Positions 1 to 10,538 of a stretch of DNA of 46,561 nucleotides are shown piece after piece (within the stretch, counting starts at the first letter, position 1; every line of letters starts with the position of its first letter). This DNA comes from Purshia tridentata (Eukaryota; Streptophyta; Magnoliopsida; Rosales; Rosaceae): the NCBI GenBank assembly GCA_003254885.1, contig QANT01001714.1, positions 1 through 46,561 of the forward strand. The letters run 5' to 3'. The position numbers and the translations under genes are program-made. The notes below the pieces were generated by a model. It saw only the letters and a list, made by a program, of their open reading frames with translations. It was not told where the DNA came from and searched no databases.

Positions 1-404
1 TTTTTATAATATATATATATATATATATTATATATATTTTTTATAGAAATAATGTTCATTGATATCATTATTGAAACGTGATTTGTTAATTTGCTTGTAA
101 AACTGAAAGATTGGGTCCGCTGAAATTAAGGAGACCGTGGATTTTATGAAATATATGTCATTTTTACAAAATCCATATACATTTTTCAATGGATAAAGTG
201 ATCATTTACAATAAAGATGGGTAAAAGAGATTTTTTTTTAATAAAAAAAAATGGATGAAAGAGACAAGAACTCAAAATGATCAATCCGAGATCAAAACAA
301 ATTTAGCAAACTTTGTACTATATTTATCAACTTCCTTATCGACTAAAAAAAAAAAAAAACTATAGAGGTTGGTAGACCCCATCTCTTCCTCCGTGTCTTC
401 GCCA
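1..404. other. Gene-free left edge, 3' flank of NRP1
   Basis: No coding region is visible. The first 45 bases are an AT dinucleotide repeat (about 5-38). The part nearest 404 should contain the 3' untranslated region of the minus-strand NRP1 gene. An A-rich tract lies at 346-359. Confidence 0.6.
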
Positions 405-3400
405 CTATTCATCTTCTCCGTCATCATCCTCACCATTCTCCTGTGCATGCATATCAGAACTTGTCAGGACAGTCATTAAAATCAATTGGAATTATTCAAG
501 GAGGTCAACTCGGCCTAGATTTAAACACACATAAATAATTTCAACTGAAAAAGCAGAACTAAATTCAGGTTATGGGATTAGTTGGTTGCAATCAAGAACT
601 GTGAAGTAAATCAAAAAGCACAACATACACAACATTTGGTTTCGTAACATGTTGCATGCCACTATGTTGTGAAAGACCATTAACTCTATTATGTAGAGAT
701 GAGCAATTGTGTACAGCTCAAGACTATCTTCACCGTGCAACTTTTACCACAATAGAATACAACATATAAATGTGCACGGGTGTGCGTCTGAAAAAAAAAG
801 TGAGAGCATCACAAATCTTTACAACATTTGCAGCACTAACTGGTCCAATTACAACATATGTTAGAAAAAAAGAATATTTTTTTTTTAATAAGAGTTAAAG
901 AAGAAGAAAATGAATGTATATGTAATGTAATTTCATCCATGTTACCTCATCATCATCTTCATCACCTTCAGAATCCTCTTCATCAGCCTCCTGAAACAAC
1001 AAATTCAAAAGTTACCCATTGCCTGCCAAGGTTAGATTGTAAAGGGAAACTTTAAATCTCAAAATCTTCATGCTTATTTTTGTTCTTGGTAAATAGGCTC
1101 ACGTTCCCAATAAATCTTGGACATAAGACATTAAGACCTCACCCTCCAACCCATACTAATGACATGGAGACAAGATGCCATCCCATTTGTCCCAAAAGCC
1201 TTAATAAAAAATCTAGAAACATTTCCGAAGTCTACATTTAAATAAAAAAAGAAAAAGCAGTTCAAAGGTACTTTAAAACACACAGAGACATGATAAGAAG
1301 ATTACATTATTGAAATACTTTAGAGGATTGGTCCATAAGTCATCCTTAATCATCTCTGCCACCTGCAATTTCACAGATAAAAAAAGATGCAGAAAAAAAA
1401 AGTAAGAAGAAAATGAAAGCTGATTCATATAACTTCAATTGAAACCCAGTAGAATTGACTACAGTTAAATCTTAAAGGACTAGAACTAAAAACCACAGAT
1501 AGGGCATAATAATACTATTGATTACTTTTGAGATCACTGATTGATTTTCTTTACTTTCGTTTTAGAAGGAAGCATTTTACTTATGCAAAATTAGCATGTA
1601 TATATACATGCAACCATACCTCAGTGAATAGATATAGACAAAAACAGAAGTTACCTCATCCTGAATCTCAGCTATATCTTTCTGTTCAGTTTCACTAAAC
1701 CAACTGAAGAAACTGCAATTATCAAATTACTGATAGGTGAGTCAAAGAGCATGAACTACAACAATATAACGTAAACAAACAAGAATAAGGAAATCAGTTC
1801 AAACATTTTTGTTAAAAACAAACTTAATGGATCAATCACACACACTGGTTACTTAATATATACATGGAAAAAGAAAGCTTGAAACTATATGGATTTCATA
1901 GTCTTATCTCTTATGTAGCAAAAATGTGAACAGAGTCTACATTCTTTTATTTCTGGTTCAGTTGTACAAAAACTGATAGACTCACACTTTATGCCAAGAA
2001 ACAAAAGATTTTAATAGCTCATAACCCTTCAACCCCAGCCAACTTGAAAAAAATTAGAAACAAATAGGCACACAAGATGAAAAGAATAGAACCTCTCCTC
2101 GGCAGGTGGTCGTTTGTTTCCTTTTTTCTCCTGATTAACTCCATTTGCAACACCCTTCATGATTTACAATTCAGTAAATTTTATGAAAAGAGAAAAAAGA
2201 TAAACAAGGAGAAAAAAAAAAGCTGACAAGGACCAAAGGTGCAAGAGTATTGTGAATACCATGCCTTCCTTCCATTTGATGGTTGTACCAGTAATTTTAG
2301 TTGTCCCGTCATCAAAGAATGTGAAGGTTTTAGTCAGCTTTGTATCTTTAAAATAAGGATTGTCGTTAAAATTCTGAAATAGAGGAATTCAAACACTATT
2401 AGAGCAAAATGGCAGAATATATAAGAAAAAAATCCAAAAAGACAAATAAAACAACCAGCATGAGAAGAGGACAAATAATATTATGTGAATGACTAAGGTC
2501 AACTAAACAAGAAAAGAAGAAGAAGAAGAAGAAGAAGCTTACAAATGTGATAGAATACCCAGACTTGAAATCTTTAAAGTCCTCCACATCAAGAAAATTT
2601 AAATACTTGAAAATCTATGGAAGAAAAGAAAAGAAATAGTAAATTCACAACCATTCAATTCCAGACATCTGACAGAACTAACACAAAATTTGGGTCATCA
2701 TCGAATTATTTGTCAAACCTTCTGGTCTTCTGCGTTCAAAAGATCACAAAGTGCAGGATGGCTCAAGAACTGCGTGAAGCAATAAAGCAAAAGTTATATA
2801 CATGCACAAATTCTCAATCAACCATTAAACATGTCAAAAAAAAGATTGAAGATGATTTGAAAAAGAGATGGATAACTAACAGCAGTTAGCCAGACGTCAG
2901 GAATGGTTTTTATTATCTCATTCCGTTTCATATAGACGGGCCTGCGTATCTCATTATATTTCTGCTCAACTTCTAGCACTTTGTCACACGCTTCTTCATT
3001 AACCTGTTGTGCGCCAGTACAATTTCAAACTTCATAAGAACTATATACCAATAATAAATCTCAAGTTGTATCCAATGAACAAAACTATTTTAAAATAAGC
3101 ACAGAAAAATGAATAATAACATAAACTTAATATTTAGGGGCATATTTGGACATCCTATTCCAATAATATTTGAATTCTCCCATTAACGTTCTGTCATAAC
3201 CTTTTATCAAAAATTACCTTATAGCGTTACCAACTTCATTTTTCTGCAAAGTACATATGCTAATAGTCCAAAAATACCCAGCTATATAAATTTATTCAAA
3301 CAAAGCTGAAGAAAAAGGAAATAAGACACTCAATCTTATGAGTAATTTTTCCTTTTACAAAAATTGAAAAGAAAGAATAAGTTGTCACAACTAACCCAAA

Positions 3401-3838
3401 TATCATAAATAGATTCTCAAATGAATAAAGATGGTCCTCCTCTTAATTCCCAAACCTTGAAAAACCCAAGTTCCAAAATCTTTATTAGATAAGCTAAATA
3501 TGTATATGATACTGCATTAAATTACTTTTTCTCAAATACAGAAAAAAAAAAAAAAGACGAAAACTCTAATCCCAAAAACCCAGCCATATCAAATTTCAGA
3601 ACGAACCGAGACTGAAAAAAACAATAGTGATATACAAACACCTAGGCATATACATTGTACATACAGACATATATGCGAAACAGAGAGAGAGAAAGGGAGG
3701 TTACAGAACCTTCTCGAGGTCTTCTTGAACCTCCTGCAAATTCTCGATGGAAACCACGAGGTCTCTATCAATGTGATCAGTTTCGTCCTCCGAACCTCTC
3801 TCAGTGGCCTTCGCCTTCTTCCCCTTGTCCGCCACCAT
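405..3838 (-). CDS. NRP1: NAP1-related protein (SET/NRP-type histone chaperone)
   Basis: Ten coding exons on the minus strand: 3710-3838, 2881-3003, 2719-2769, 2543-2614, 2260-2373, 2093-2154, 1655-1712, 1306-1362, 946-990, 405-440. They join in frame to 248 aa, close to the roughly 250 aa of Arabidopsis NRP1/NRP2. The protein starts [11 protein letters not shown] long dimerisation helix follows ([17 protein letters not shown] and on), then the NAP/SET earmuff core ([59 protein letters not shown]). The tail is acidic ([15 protein letters not shown], then [11 protein letters not shown]). In plants this family carries H2A-H2B, acts in nucleosome assembly and exchange in the nucleus, and supports root growth and genome stability. 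All introns are GT-AG; the exon 6 acceptor (ATGAAG/GGT) is pyrimidine-poor and least certain. NRP1 and NRP2 cannot be told apart here. Confidence 0.95.
2516..2536. repeat. (GAA)7 microsatellite in NRP1 intron 4
   Basis: Perfect GAA repeat. On the gene's sense strand it reads as a pyrimidine tract a few bases downstream of the exon 4 donor (GTAAG then CTT repeats). Confidence 0.9.
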
Positions 3839-3869
3839 TTGGGAAACGAACCTAGTTTTCCGGGAAAGG

Positions 3870-3878
3870 AAACCCTAA
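3870..3878 (-). promoter_or_regulatory. Telo-box in NRP1 leader
   Basis: AAACCCTAA on the plus strand, TTAGGGTTT on the gene's sense strand, 32 bases upstream of the NRP1 start codon. Confidence 0.55.
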
Positions 3879-4045
3879 TTACTCTCCGAAAACTCAGCGA
3901 GGATTTTACAAAAATTGTGTATATATATATATATATATGTTCTTGGGTTAACAGTAATTATATATATATAAATTCAATGACAGAGAAGATCGGCTTTCGA
4001 GGTTTCGAAGTGAAAACTGCTGTTGATGCGAGCCTATCGCGCGCG

Positions 4046-4053
4046 TATTTATA
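4046..4053 (-). promoter_or_regulatory. TATA box of NRP1
   Basis: TATAAATA on the minus strand followed by CGCGCG. It lies about 210 bases upstream of the NRP1 start codon, giving a leader of about 180 nt if initiation is near +30. Confidence 0.55.
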
Positions 4054-4192
4054 CGAGGGAGAAGGGGTGAGTGGGTTTGTGTGGGGCCCTCGCTCTAAGT
4101 GGACCCGGCACTATTGGGCTCGAGTGGCGAAGAGAAAGAGGAAGGCCTCCGGTTTGGGCCTGCTCGTAGGATTTTTGTTTTGGGAAACTTTA

Positions 4193-4425
4193 AAAGAACC
4201 GCAATGTTTTTGCTTTCAAAACTCTACAAAATTTTATTTCAAGGTTTTTCCAATTTTATCCCTTAAAGCCTTAACTGTACAGAAAAAAGGGACGGTGGTG
4301 TGTCGGGTCAACACGGGTGGGGTTGTGTCGGTTTTGTCTTTCCTCTTTTTAACAATTACGGTCTACAGGGGTAAAATAGGAAAAAAATAATTGTAAAGTT
4401 TTGAAAGCAAATATCGGGGTTCTTT
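4193..4425. mobile_element. MITE-like inverted-repeat element, 233 bp
   Basis: The left end (4193-4229) and the right end (4391-4425) are imperfect reverse complements. The outer AAAGAACC/GGTTCTTT and the inner block TTTTGAAAGCAAA match exactly, with a few mismatches and a 2-base gap between. No transposase is encoded. I could not define a clean target-site duplication, so the exact ends and superfamily are uncertain. Confidence 0.6.
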
Positions 4426-4619
4426 GTTTTTTTGTAAAATAATTACCCTTATGTTTTTTTTTTTGGTTAAATAATTACCCTTATGTTTCGGGCCTTTGGC
4501 CCTATGAATCTAGCAATAAATAACAAGAGACAAAAAGAAAAACCGATCAAGTTTTTTGTTTATTTATTATGCATAAGTAAAAGGAATCAAGTTTAATTAA
4601 CCGTCTTTAAGTCCGCCTC

Positions 4620-4627
4620 TATAAATA
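4620..4627 (+). promoter_or_regulatory. TATA box of the ANK-RING gene
   Basis: TATAAATA, about 215 bases upstream of the start codon at 4842. Initiation near 4650 would give a leader of about 190 nt that contains a telo-box (4731-4739). Confidence 0.6.
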
Positions 4628-4841
4628 CGTCTGCCACTGAGCTTCCCTCCCATTTTGTTACACTCCGTTGCTCTCAGTAGAGTGAAAAAACCAGAAGAAT
4701 CTTTCACTGAAACTGTAAAGTTAGGGTTTCTTTGGCCGCTCAAAGCTTGTATATGCAGCGCTGTTTGGCTACTCTGAAAATGTGAGGTACATTGTTCGCC
4801 GAGTCCTGAGGTTGATTTCGAGCTGAAATTAGGGATTTCAG

Positions 4842-7321
4842 ATGGATCTGGTGCGAGCCGTTCTTAAAACTTGAATATATTTGAGTTAGTTTTCACTTTC
4901 ACTTGAAAACGTACTGAAAATATTAATTAATCGCAGGAAGCACAAAGATTCGGAGCCACGGAGCTCCTCAAATCGCTTCCAAAATGTTCCTATTTTTCGT
5001 ATACCCTCGAAAACTTCGCTATGAATGTCGACGACGATCGCCGGAACGCGAAGAGTGAAATATTGGACCTGGTTGAAGCTGAAACGTGCTTAATCAAGTC
5101 CATTTACCTAGACAGTAAGGCTGAGCTCGTAAGCCACGCGAAACGGCTCGTGGAGACCAGCTCGGAGCCGCTAGACCGAAGCACAGTCTCGAAGCTCCTC
5201 CACCTCTGCTGCAACTTCGACTCGGCGGACTGCGCCTCCGCATTGCTCGGTGGAGAGCTCGGAACGGTGCCGTTGGTGAACTGTTTGGACGAGTCGGGGA
5301 AATCGGCTCTGCACACTGCGGCCGGGGCTCACGCCGCGAAGTGCGTCGAGGTTTTGCTCAAGAAACACGCTCGTACGGACCTGAGGAGCAGAGACGGCCA
5401 GGCACAGCTAGCTCTGGAGGTGTCGCTTTCTAGCACAAGGTAAACCAATCAAAAACGTCCAAAAAGGACGTCGTTTTCGCTGTGATACGTAAATAGTAAA
5501 AGGTGACCCCTTCCCCAGAAACACCTCTGCAGCAATTGCTTCATTTAGAAAATTTGCTTTTTCTTTGCAGTTTGCTTTTCACTATTTTATAATAATTGAA
5601 CCTCCTTTTTTTTCTTTTCCTTACATTAAATTTTTTGATTTTCTCGACCGAATTATTTTTCTCTTAATTTTCAAATGCTGAAAGACCTAATTATAATTCG
5701 ATCGCCTTGTGATTTCAGGATGGATGTGATTTGGAATCCAGATGATTACTCCATTGAGGACTTGGTCGTCCTTATCAGTGAAAAGGTTCTTTGCTTGAAT
5801 AAGCAAGTGATTTTTTAAGGCTGTTTGGTAACCTAGAAAGCTAAATAAATGAAAGAAAAGAAAATTATGAAAAAGCTGACAACTTTGAAAACCCGTTTTG
5901 CTTGTATTTTTCTTCCGCTATATCACAACATTTACAGCGTAAAACAACGCTGATTAACTCTCTTTGCAAGAAAAAAGAAAACTGATTAATTTCCATATAT
6001 CGCAGGATTTGACCACAGTCAAACTTCTAAGTGAGAAAACAAAGGAAATAGCGGAGGTAGCTTATTCAAACGCCGTTAGAGGGCGTATATTTGCTTTAGC
6101 TGCTCTGCTCATTGTGGCCGCCGAGAAGGTGAACGAGTCAGTCTTGGAGCTGCGTGATAACGATTCGGGTTCCAAACAGAAGGTGACCATATACGAATGC
6201 GTTATACGGGAAGCTTTGTCCCTGGCCCATGCAACGACGCCGTCGGCCAAATGCGCCTCTACTGCGACCGAGGAGAACGAAAACTCCGAGAAAAGGAACC
6301 TTTTGCTTCGCGAGATAGAGTTGCTGCAGCTATTCGGAGCTGTTGCCCAAACCGATCGTACGGACAAGAAGGTGGTGTCACCACTCATCCGTGCAGCCCA
6401 GGTAAGCCTAGAGTTCTCTTCGCTTATTATAAAAGAAGCAGAAATTCTCTTTTTATTTATTTATTTTTAATTAGAAAAGAAATGATCTAATTGATAGATA
6501 AAATGCAATGAACTTCTGACCAAAAAAATAAAAAGGTAAAATGCAATGATCGAACACATCTTTTGTTTTTTTTGGGTAAATCAATGAACACATCTACCTT
6601 GGGACTCGCAATGAATTAGTGAATTGATGACCCCACCAAACATTCTTTTCAGATTATGATGTTCCAGTCAAATGAAGCGTAGGCATCCAACTGGGACAAC
6701 TTGAACACTTAATTATTATTTAGTCTTTGTTCTCTTCTAATACTGTTTTCGGATTGGTATATATTAGTGGTTGGGGTCTATGATATTATCTGTTTTGTTT
6801 GGGCTTTGGGTCTGTTTGCCTGTGACTTCTTTTTCTGGCGTGTTGTGCTCTTGGTGTTTTCTTTTTGTTCCATTGTTTTTCTTTCCTCATTTAATTAATT
6901 GATTCTAAAAATTAAAAAACAAACATGTGACGCACATGTCTCATTCCTGCATGCAAAGTAATTAATCCATATATAGTTGTAAGTTTGTAACTTCAAATAC
7001 AATCCAGAAGAAGTATGTCAGAATGCATGGAAAAAAAATTGCTAATTAATTGAAGAGGCTGCAAGTCTTATGTTTTTCAACTATGGAGTGAGCAAGGACC
7101 ATATATATATTATACTTCATACCAATTTAGTGTTAGGATTATATTGTGATATGTGATGTGACCAGAAACGTTATGAAATATGGATAGGTGGGAGATGAAG
7201 CCGTCATTCAGCTGCTTCTGAAGACAAATATAGATGTAAATGATGCTGATGCAGAAGGATATTCTGCTCTTCATTGGAACCTTAAATTGTCAAGATCATC
7301 ATGTCCACAGCAGATGAAGTA

Positions 7322-7356
<35 letters not shown>

Positions 7357-8328
7357 GTGTCTCTCTCTCTCTCTCTCTCTCTTACTCACACACACACACA
7401 CACACGGACAGAGTTAATACCTTAATAAATTTTGATTGCCTTCTCATTCCCAGAATTTTATGGCTTCTACTTAAGCATGGTGCCCAAGTGAACCATAGGA
7501 ATAAATTAGGGTTAACTGCATTTCATATTGCTGCTGGTAATGGTAATTCAGAGGCACTTCAGGTACTGTATGTTTTCTCTTCAGCATACTTCTCCAATTT
7601 TCTTAATGCATCTACTTCCTCTTGGCTGCCAAAAATACATGAGAAGATTTAAGTTTTCCTGGAATTTGTAATTTACTACTTTTGAGCTGATTGACAGGTC
7701 CTTCTACTGGAAGACCCAGATGGTATCCAGTATAAGACGGAAATTAAAGAAACCCCACTGTTTTTTGCCGTGAAGAATGAGAGTATGGATTGTGCTGAGC
7801 TTCTTTTGAGCTGGGGAGCAAATAGTGAAATCTTCAATCTGCGGTAAGAATCAATTAATAAACCCTTCTCATCCAGTTCAATGATGTTAGCATCTTTTCA
7901 GTAGTTTTCTCTAGGAAGGTGGCCCTCAGAATTCAAACTTCAAATTCTAACACATTTGTACGTGTCTGCTCATATGTCTGCAAAACTGTTAAAATTTCCA
8001 GTAGACAAAGACCTATAGACTTGGCAACCTCGCAAGATATGCGTTTCATATTGATGAACCCAACCACTGTTAGAAAAAGTAAGTTGAATTTCAAAAATGC
8101 GTATCTAAGGATAAGATCAAACTGTATCAATCAATGTGGCCCTGTACATTTTATTTCACATCCCTAATTTTTTACGTGCAGTCAATCATGCTCTCCTCAA
8201 TCATCATAAATATACTGCTTTTGCACAAGGTGATGAGGCCATTTCAAGCACCTGCGAATCTCTTCTAACTATGACAGATGAAGACACTGCTGCTACTGAA
8301 AGGTGACCCCTGCTGCTACATCATGTGC

Positions 8329-8362
<34 letters not shown>

Positions 8363-10538
8363 TGTGAGCGTGCACACGTTAATTTCTTGAATCTGTTCAT
8401 ATGTTCAAGTTTCTACTGCATGTGAATGCTAGAAATATTCACTCAAGCACCAAGATGATCTGTAAATACTTCGACTCTCCCCGTGGATGTGTCAGAGGAT
8501 CTAAGTGCTTTTATGCACATGGTGAGGAGGAGTATCGGAAAATGAAGCATGGAGCAAACCAGTATCATTATCATGTTGCTAAAGAAGTACGCAAAATCTT
8601 TGTCGGAGGTCTTTCTCCTTCAGTGGACTCAGGTTATCCCCTGTGAAAACTTTACTAAGTTTTATTAAAATTAATAGTCAACTATTGATAAATGGTTTAA
8701 TTAACATATATATTCAATTTTATATTTCTGGATAACATATAATTAATTCTCTCAATTTACTTTGTGAAGCAGATCTCTTGGGTAACTTCTTTGAAGAAAA
8801 ATTTGGGCCAGTAGAAGATGCTGTAGTCATTTTAGCTCAAACAGAAAACAAGGTACAATCTCGAGGATTTGGCTTTGTCACATTTAAGGAGGAGAAATCT
8901 TCTTCAGCAGCTGTCCAAGCCCACTACATAACCATGATAGGCAAACAAGTTGAGATAAAAAGTGTGGTCCCAAGATCGTTTTCAGCAACTGAGCAAGATA
9001 AAATGTCACCTCGACAAGAAGAAGAAGAGAAGAGTTGCCAACCTCAACTTCCAGCACAGACGTCATCCAACGAGACGACTATGGAAGCAAATAAATCTGA
9101 GCAAGGTTCTTGGGTTGATAAGGTACTCCATGGCCAACCAAAGGCATGTTCCATTGAACCTCAAGCACATGTTCCCAAGACCTTAAAGGATCAAAGCAGT
9201 TCTAAATGGCTAAAGGTTTTCAAGAAGTGGTTTCCTGGCTTATTAAAAGATCTGTCAAAGCTCCCAAAGAAAGAAGAATATGCTCTCTCTTCTCTTAAAG
9301 GTGATTTCAGGGCTAAATTTGGCTTAGAACTGGATCATGCTTCTCTCGGCTTCCCTAAGCTCAGTGACTTCATCAAATCTCTCTCCAACTTATGTACCAT
9401 TAAGTTTGTCCCCACAGGCAAACGTGGAGCTCCCAATCACATGATCCTCCTGCCAAGTAGTCCCAGGCCTCATCACCAACTCCATACACTCAGAATGCCT
9501 CACATTCCCCCTGTTTCTTCAGCCACTGATGATAGTGGTGATTCAAAGTGTCCGAAGAAACTCTCGGCAGGGTCTCGTGAAAATGTTGGCATTACTGGTA
9601 CTACCAATGAGGATCACATGGTCCTCCTGCCAAGTAGTCCCAGGCCTCATCACCAACTCCATACACTCAGAATGCCTCACATTCCCCCTGTTTCTTCAGC
9701 CACTGATGATAGTGGTGATTCAAAGTGTCTGAAGGAACTCTTGGCAGGGTCTCGTGAAAATGTTGGCATTATTGGTACTAGAAATGAGGATCACATGGTC
9801 CTCCTGCCAAATAGTCCCAGTCCTCAACACCAACTCCTTCATACACTCAGAACGCCTCACACTTCACCTTTATCTTCAGTGACTGATGATAGTGGTGATT
9901 CAAAGTGTCTTCAGGACCTTTCGGCAGGGTTTTGTGAAAAAATTGGCTTTACTGGTAGTAGCAATGCGGAAGAGAAACCCTCCCGTAGGTACCCCGAAGT
10001 GAACTCAGAAAAGGATGTATCACAGTGTGTACACCCAAGGTTCCTCCAATTCTTGAAGCCAGATCCTCTATTCCATGGCCAGACATGGGTGCAAAACAAT
10101 AAAGAAAGTATAAATCCTCGGGATCCACAACGACATCTGGTTCTGGAGGACCTTGCCAGAAAACGGAACAAGCCATCTGGGTACTTTCTTCATGAATTTG
10201 ATTTCTACAAGGTGAGCATTGGCCAGTGGACAATATATTGTGATTTCTATACAGCTAAAGAGCTTTAATACTTTGCATATTATGAGATTATGATGATCGT
10301 TTCACTTCTACATAGATATAACACAATAGTATTCACGCAGGATTACAAGAATAGCATATTGGAGGGGAAGTGTTTTGCATGCAAGCAGCGCAAGATGATA
10401 TGGGCCAACTTTCCCTGCCAACACACGCTGTGGTGCAGCGAGTGTAAACTGCAGGCCATGCGAGCTGCTGGTGTTTTTCTCCACAAATGCGTGGTGTGTG
10501 ATGCGGAAGTACAGAGAATCATTTTACTTGCCAACTGA
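4842..10538 (+). CDS. ANK-CCCH-RRM-LOTUS-RING multidomain protein
   Basis: Twelve coding exons: 4842-4850, 4937-5439, 5719-5785, 6006-6401, 7188-7318, 7454-7562, 7698-7843, 8002-8078, 8182-8302, 8448-8632, 8773-10211, 10341-10538. They total 3381 nt, 1126 aa. Exon 1 encodes only MDL. Domains: ankyrin-like unit at about 118-160; ankyrin repeats at about 320-455; CCCH finger C525-x8-C534-x5-C540-x3-H544; RRM at about 568-650 (RNP2 KIFVGGL, RNP1 RGFGFVTF); LOTUS/OST-HTH-like segment at about 726-809 (FPKLSDFIKSL, GAPNHMILLP); three 59-60-aa repeats at 804 to about 983; RING C1072-x2-C-x11-C-x-H-x3-C-x2-C-x14-C-x2-C1114. Inferred role: an RNA-binding cytoplasmic or RNP-granule protein with E3 ubiquitin ligase activity. 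I do not recognise an established gene name. The LOTUS call rests on motif reading and is the least certain domain. Confidence 0.9.
7319..7405. repeat. (CT)n then (CA)n microsatellite in ANK-RING intron 5
   Basis: A long interrupted CT repeat begins at the third base of the intron (donor GTAT, then CT units to about 7382). A CA repeat follows at 7387-7405. Confidence 0.9.
8331..8359. repeat. (TG)n microsatellite in ANK-RING intron 9
   Basis: Uninterrupted TG repeat of about 29 bases, 28 bases downstream of the exon 9 donor. Confidence 0.9.
9437..9970 (+). repeat. Three in-frame 177-180 bp coding repeats
   Basis: Units start at 9437, 9614 and 9791 with a 177-bp (59-codon) period. Each opens with codons for HM(I/V)LLP at the end of the LOTUS-like segment. 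Units 1 and 2 differ at only about 8 positions; unit 3 is more diverged and has 3 extra bases. All three keep the reading frame. Confidence 0.95.

Larger units (their letters stand above)
3839..4841. promoter_or_regulatory. Bidirectional promoter region NRP1 / ANK-RING gene
   Basis: About 1.0 kb separates the start codons of two divergent genes. Each side has a TATA box (minus 4046-4053, plus 4620-4627) and a telo-box-like motif in its leader (minus TTAGGGTTT at 3870-3878, plus TTAGGGTTT at 4731-4739). Two site II motifs (TGGGCT 4115-4120, TGGGCC 4155-4160) lie upstream of NRP1. Site II plus telo-box is known from plant growth and cell-cycle promoters and binds TCP-type factors. An inverted-repeat element (4193-4425) sits between the two core promoters. 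A 20-bp sequence, aaataattacccttatgttt, occurs at 4437-4456 and again at 4469-4488. TA repeats lie at 3920-3938 and 3959-3970. Confidence 0.65.

Noticed and set aside
3725..4390. 221-codon open frame on the plus strand
   Set aside because: It starts antisense within NRP1 exon 1, crosses the promoter, a TA repeat and the inverted-repeat element, and resembles no protein; chance frame.
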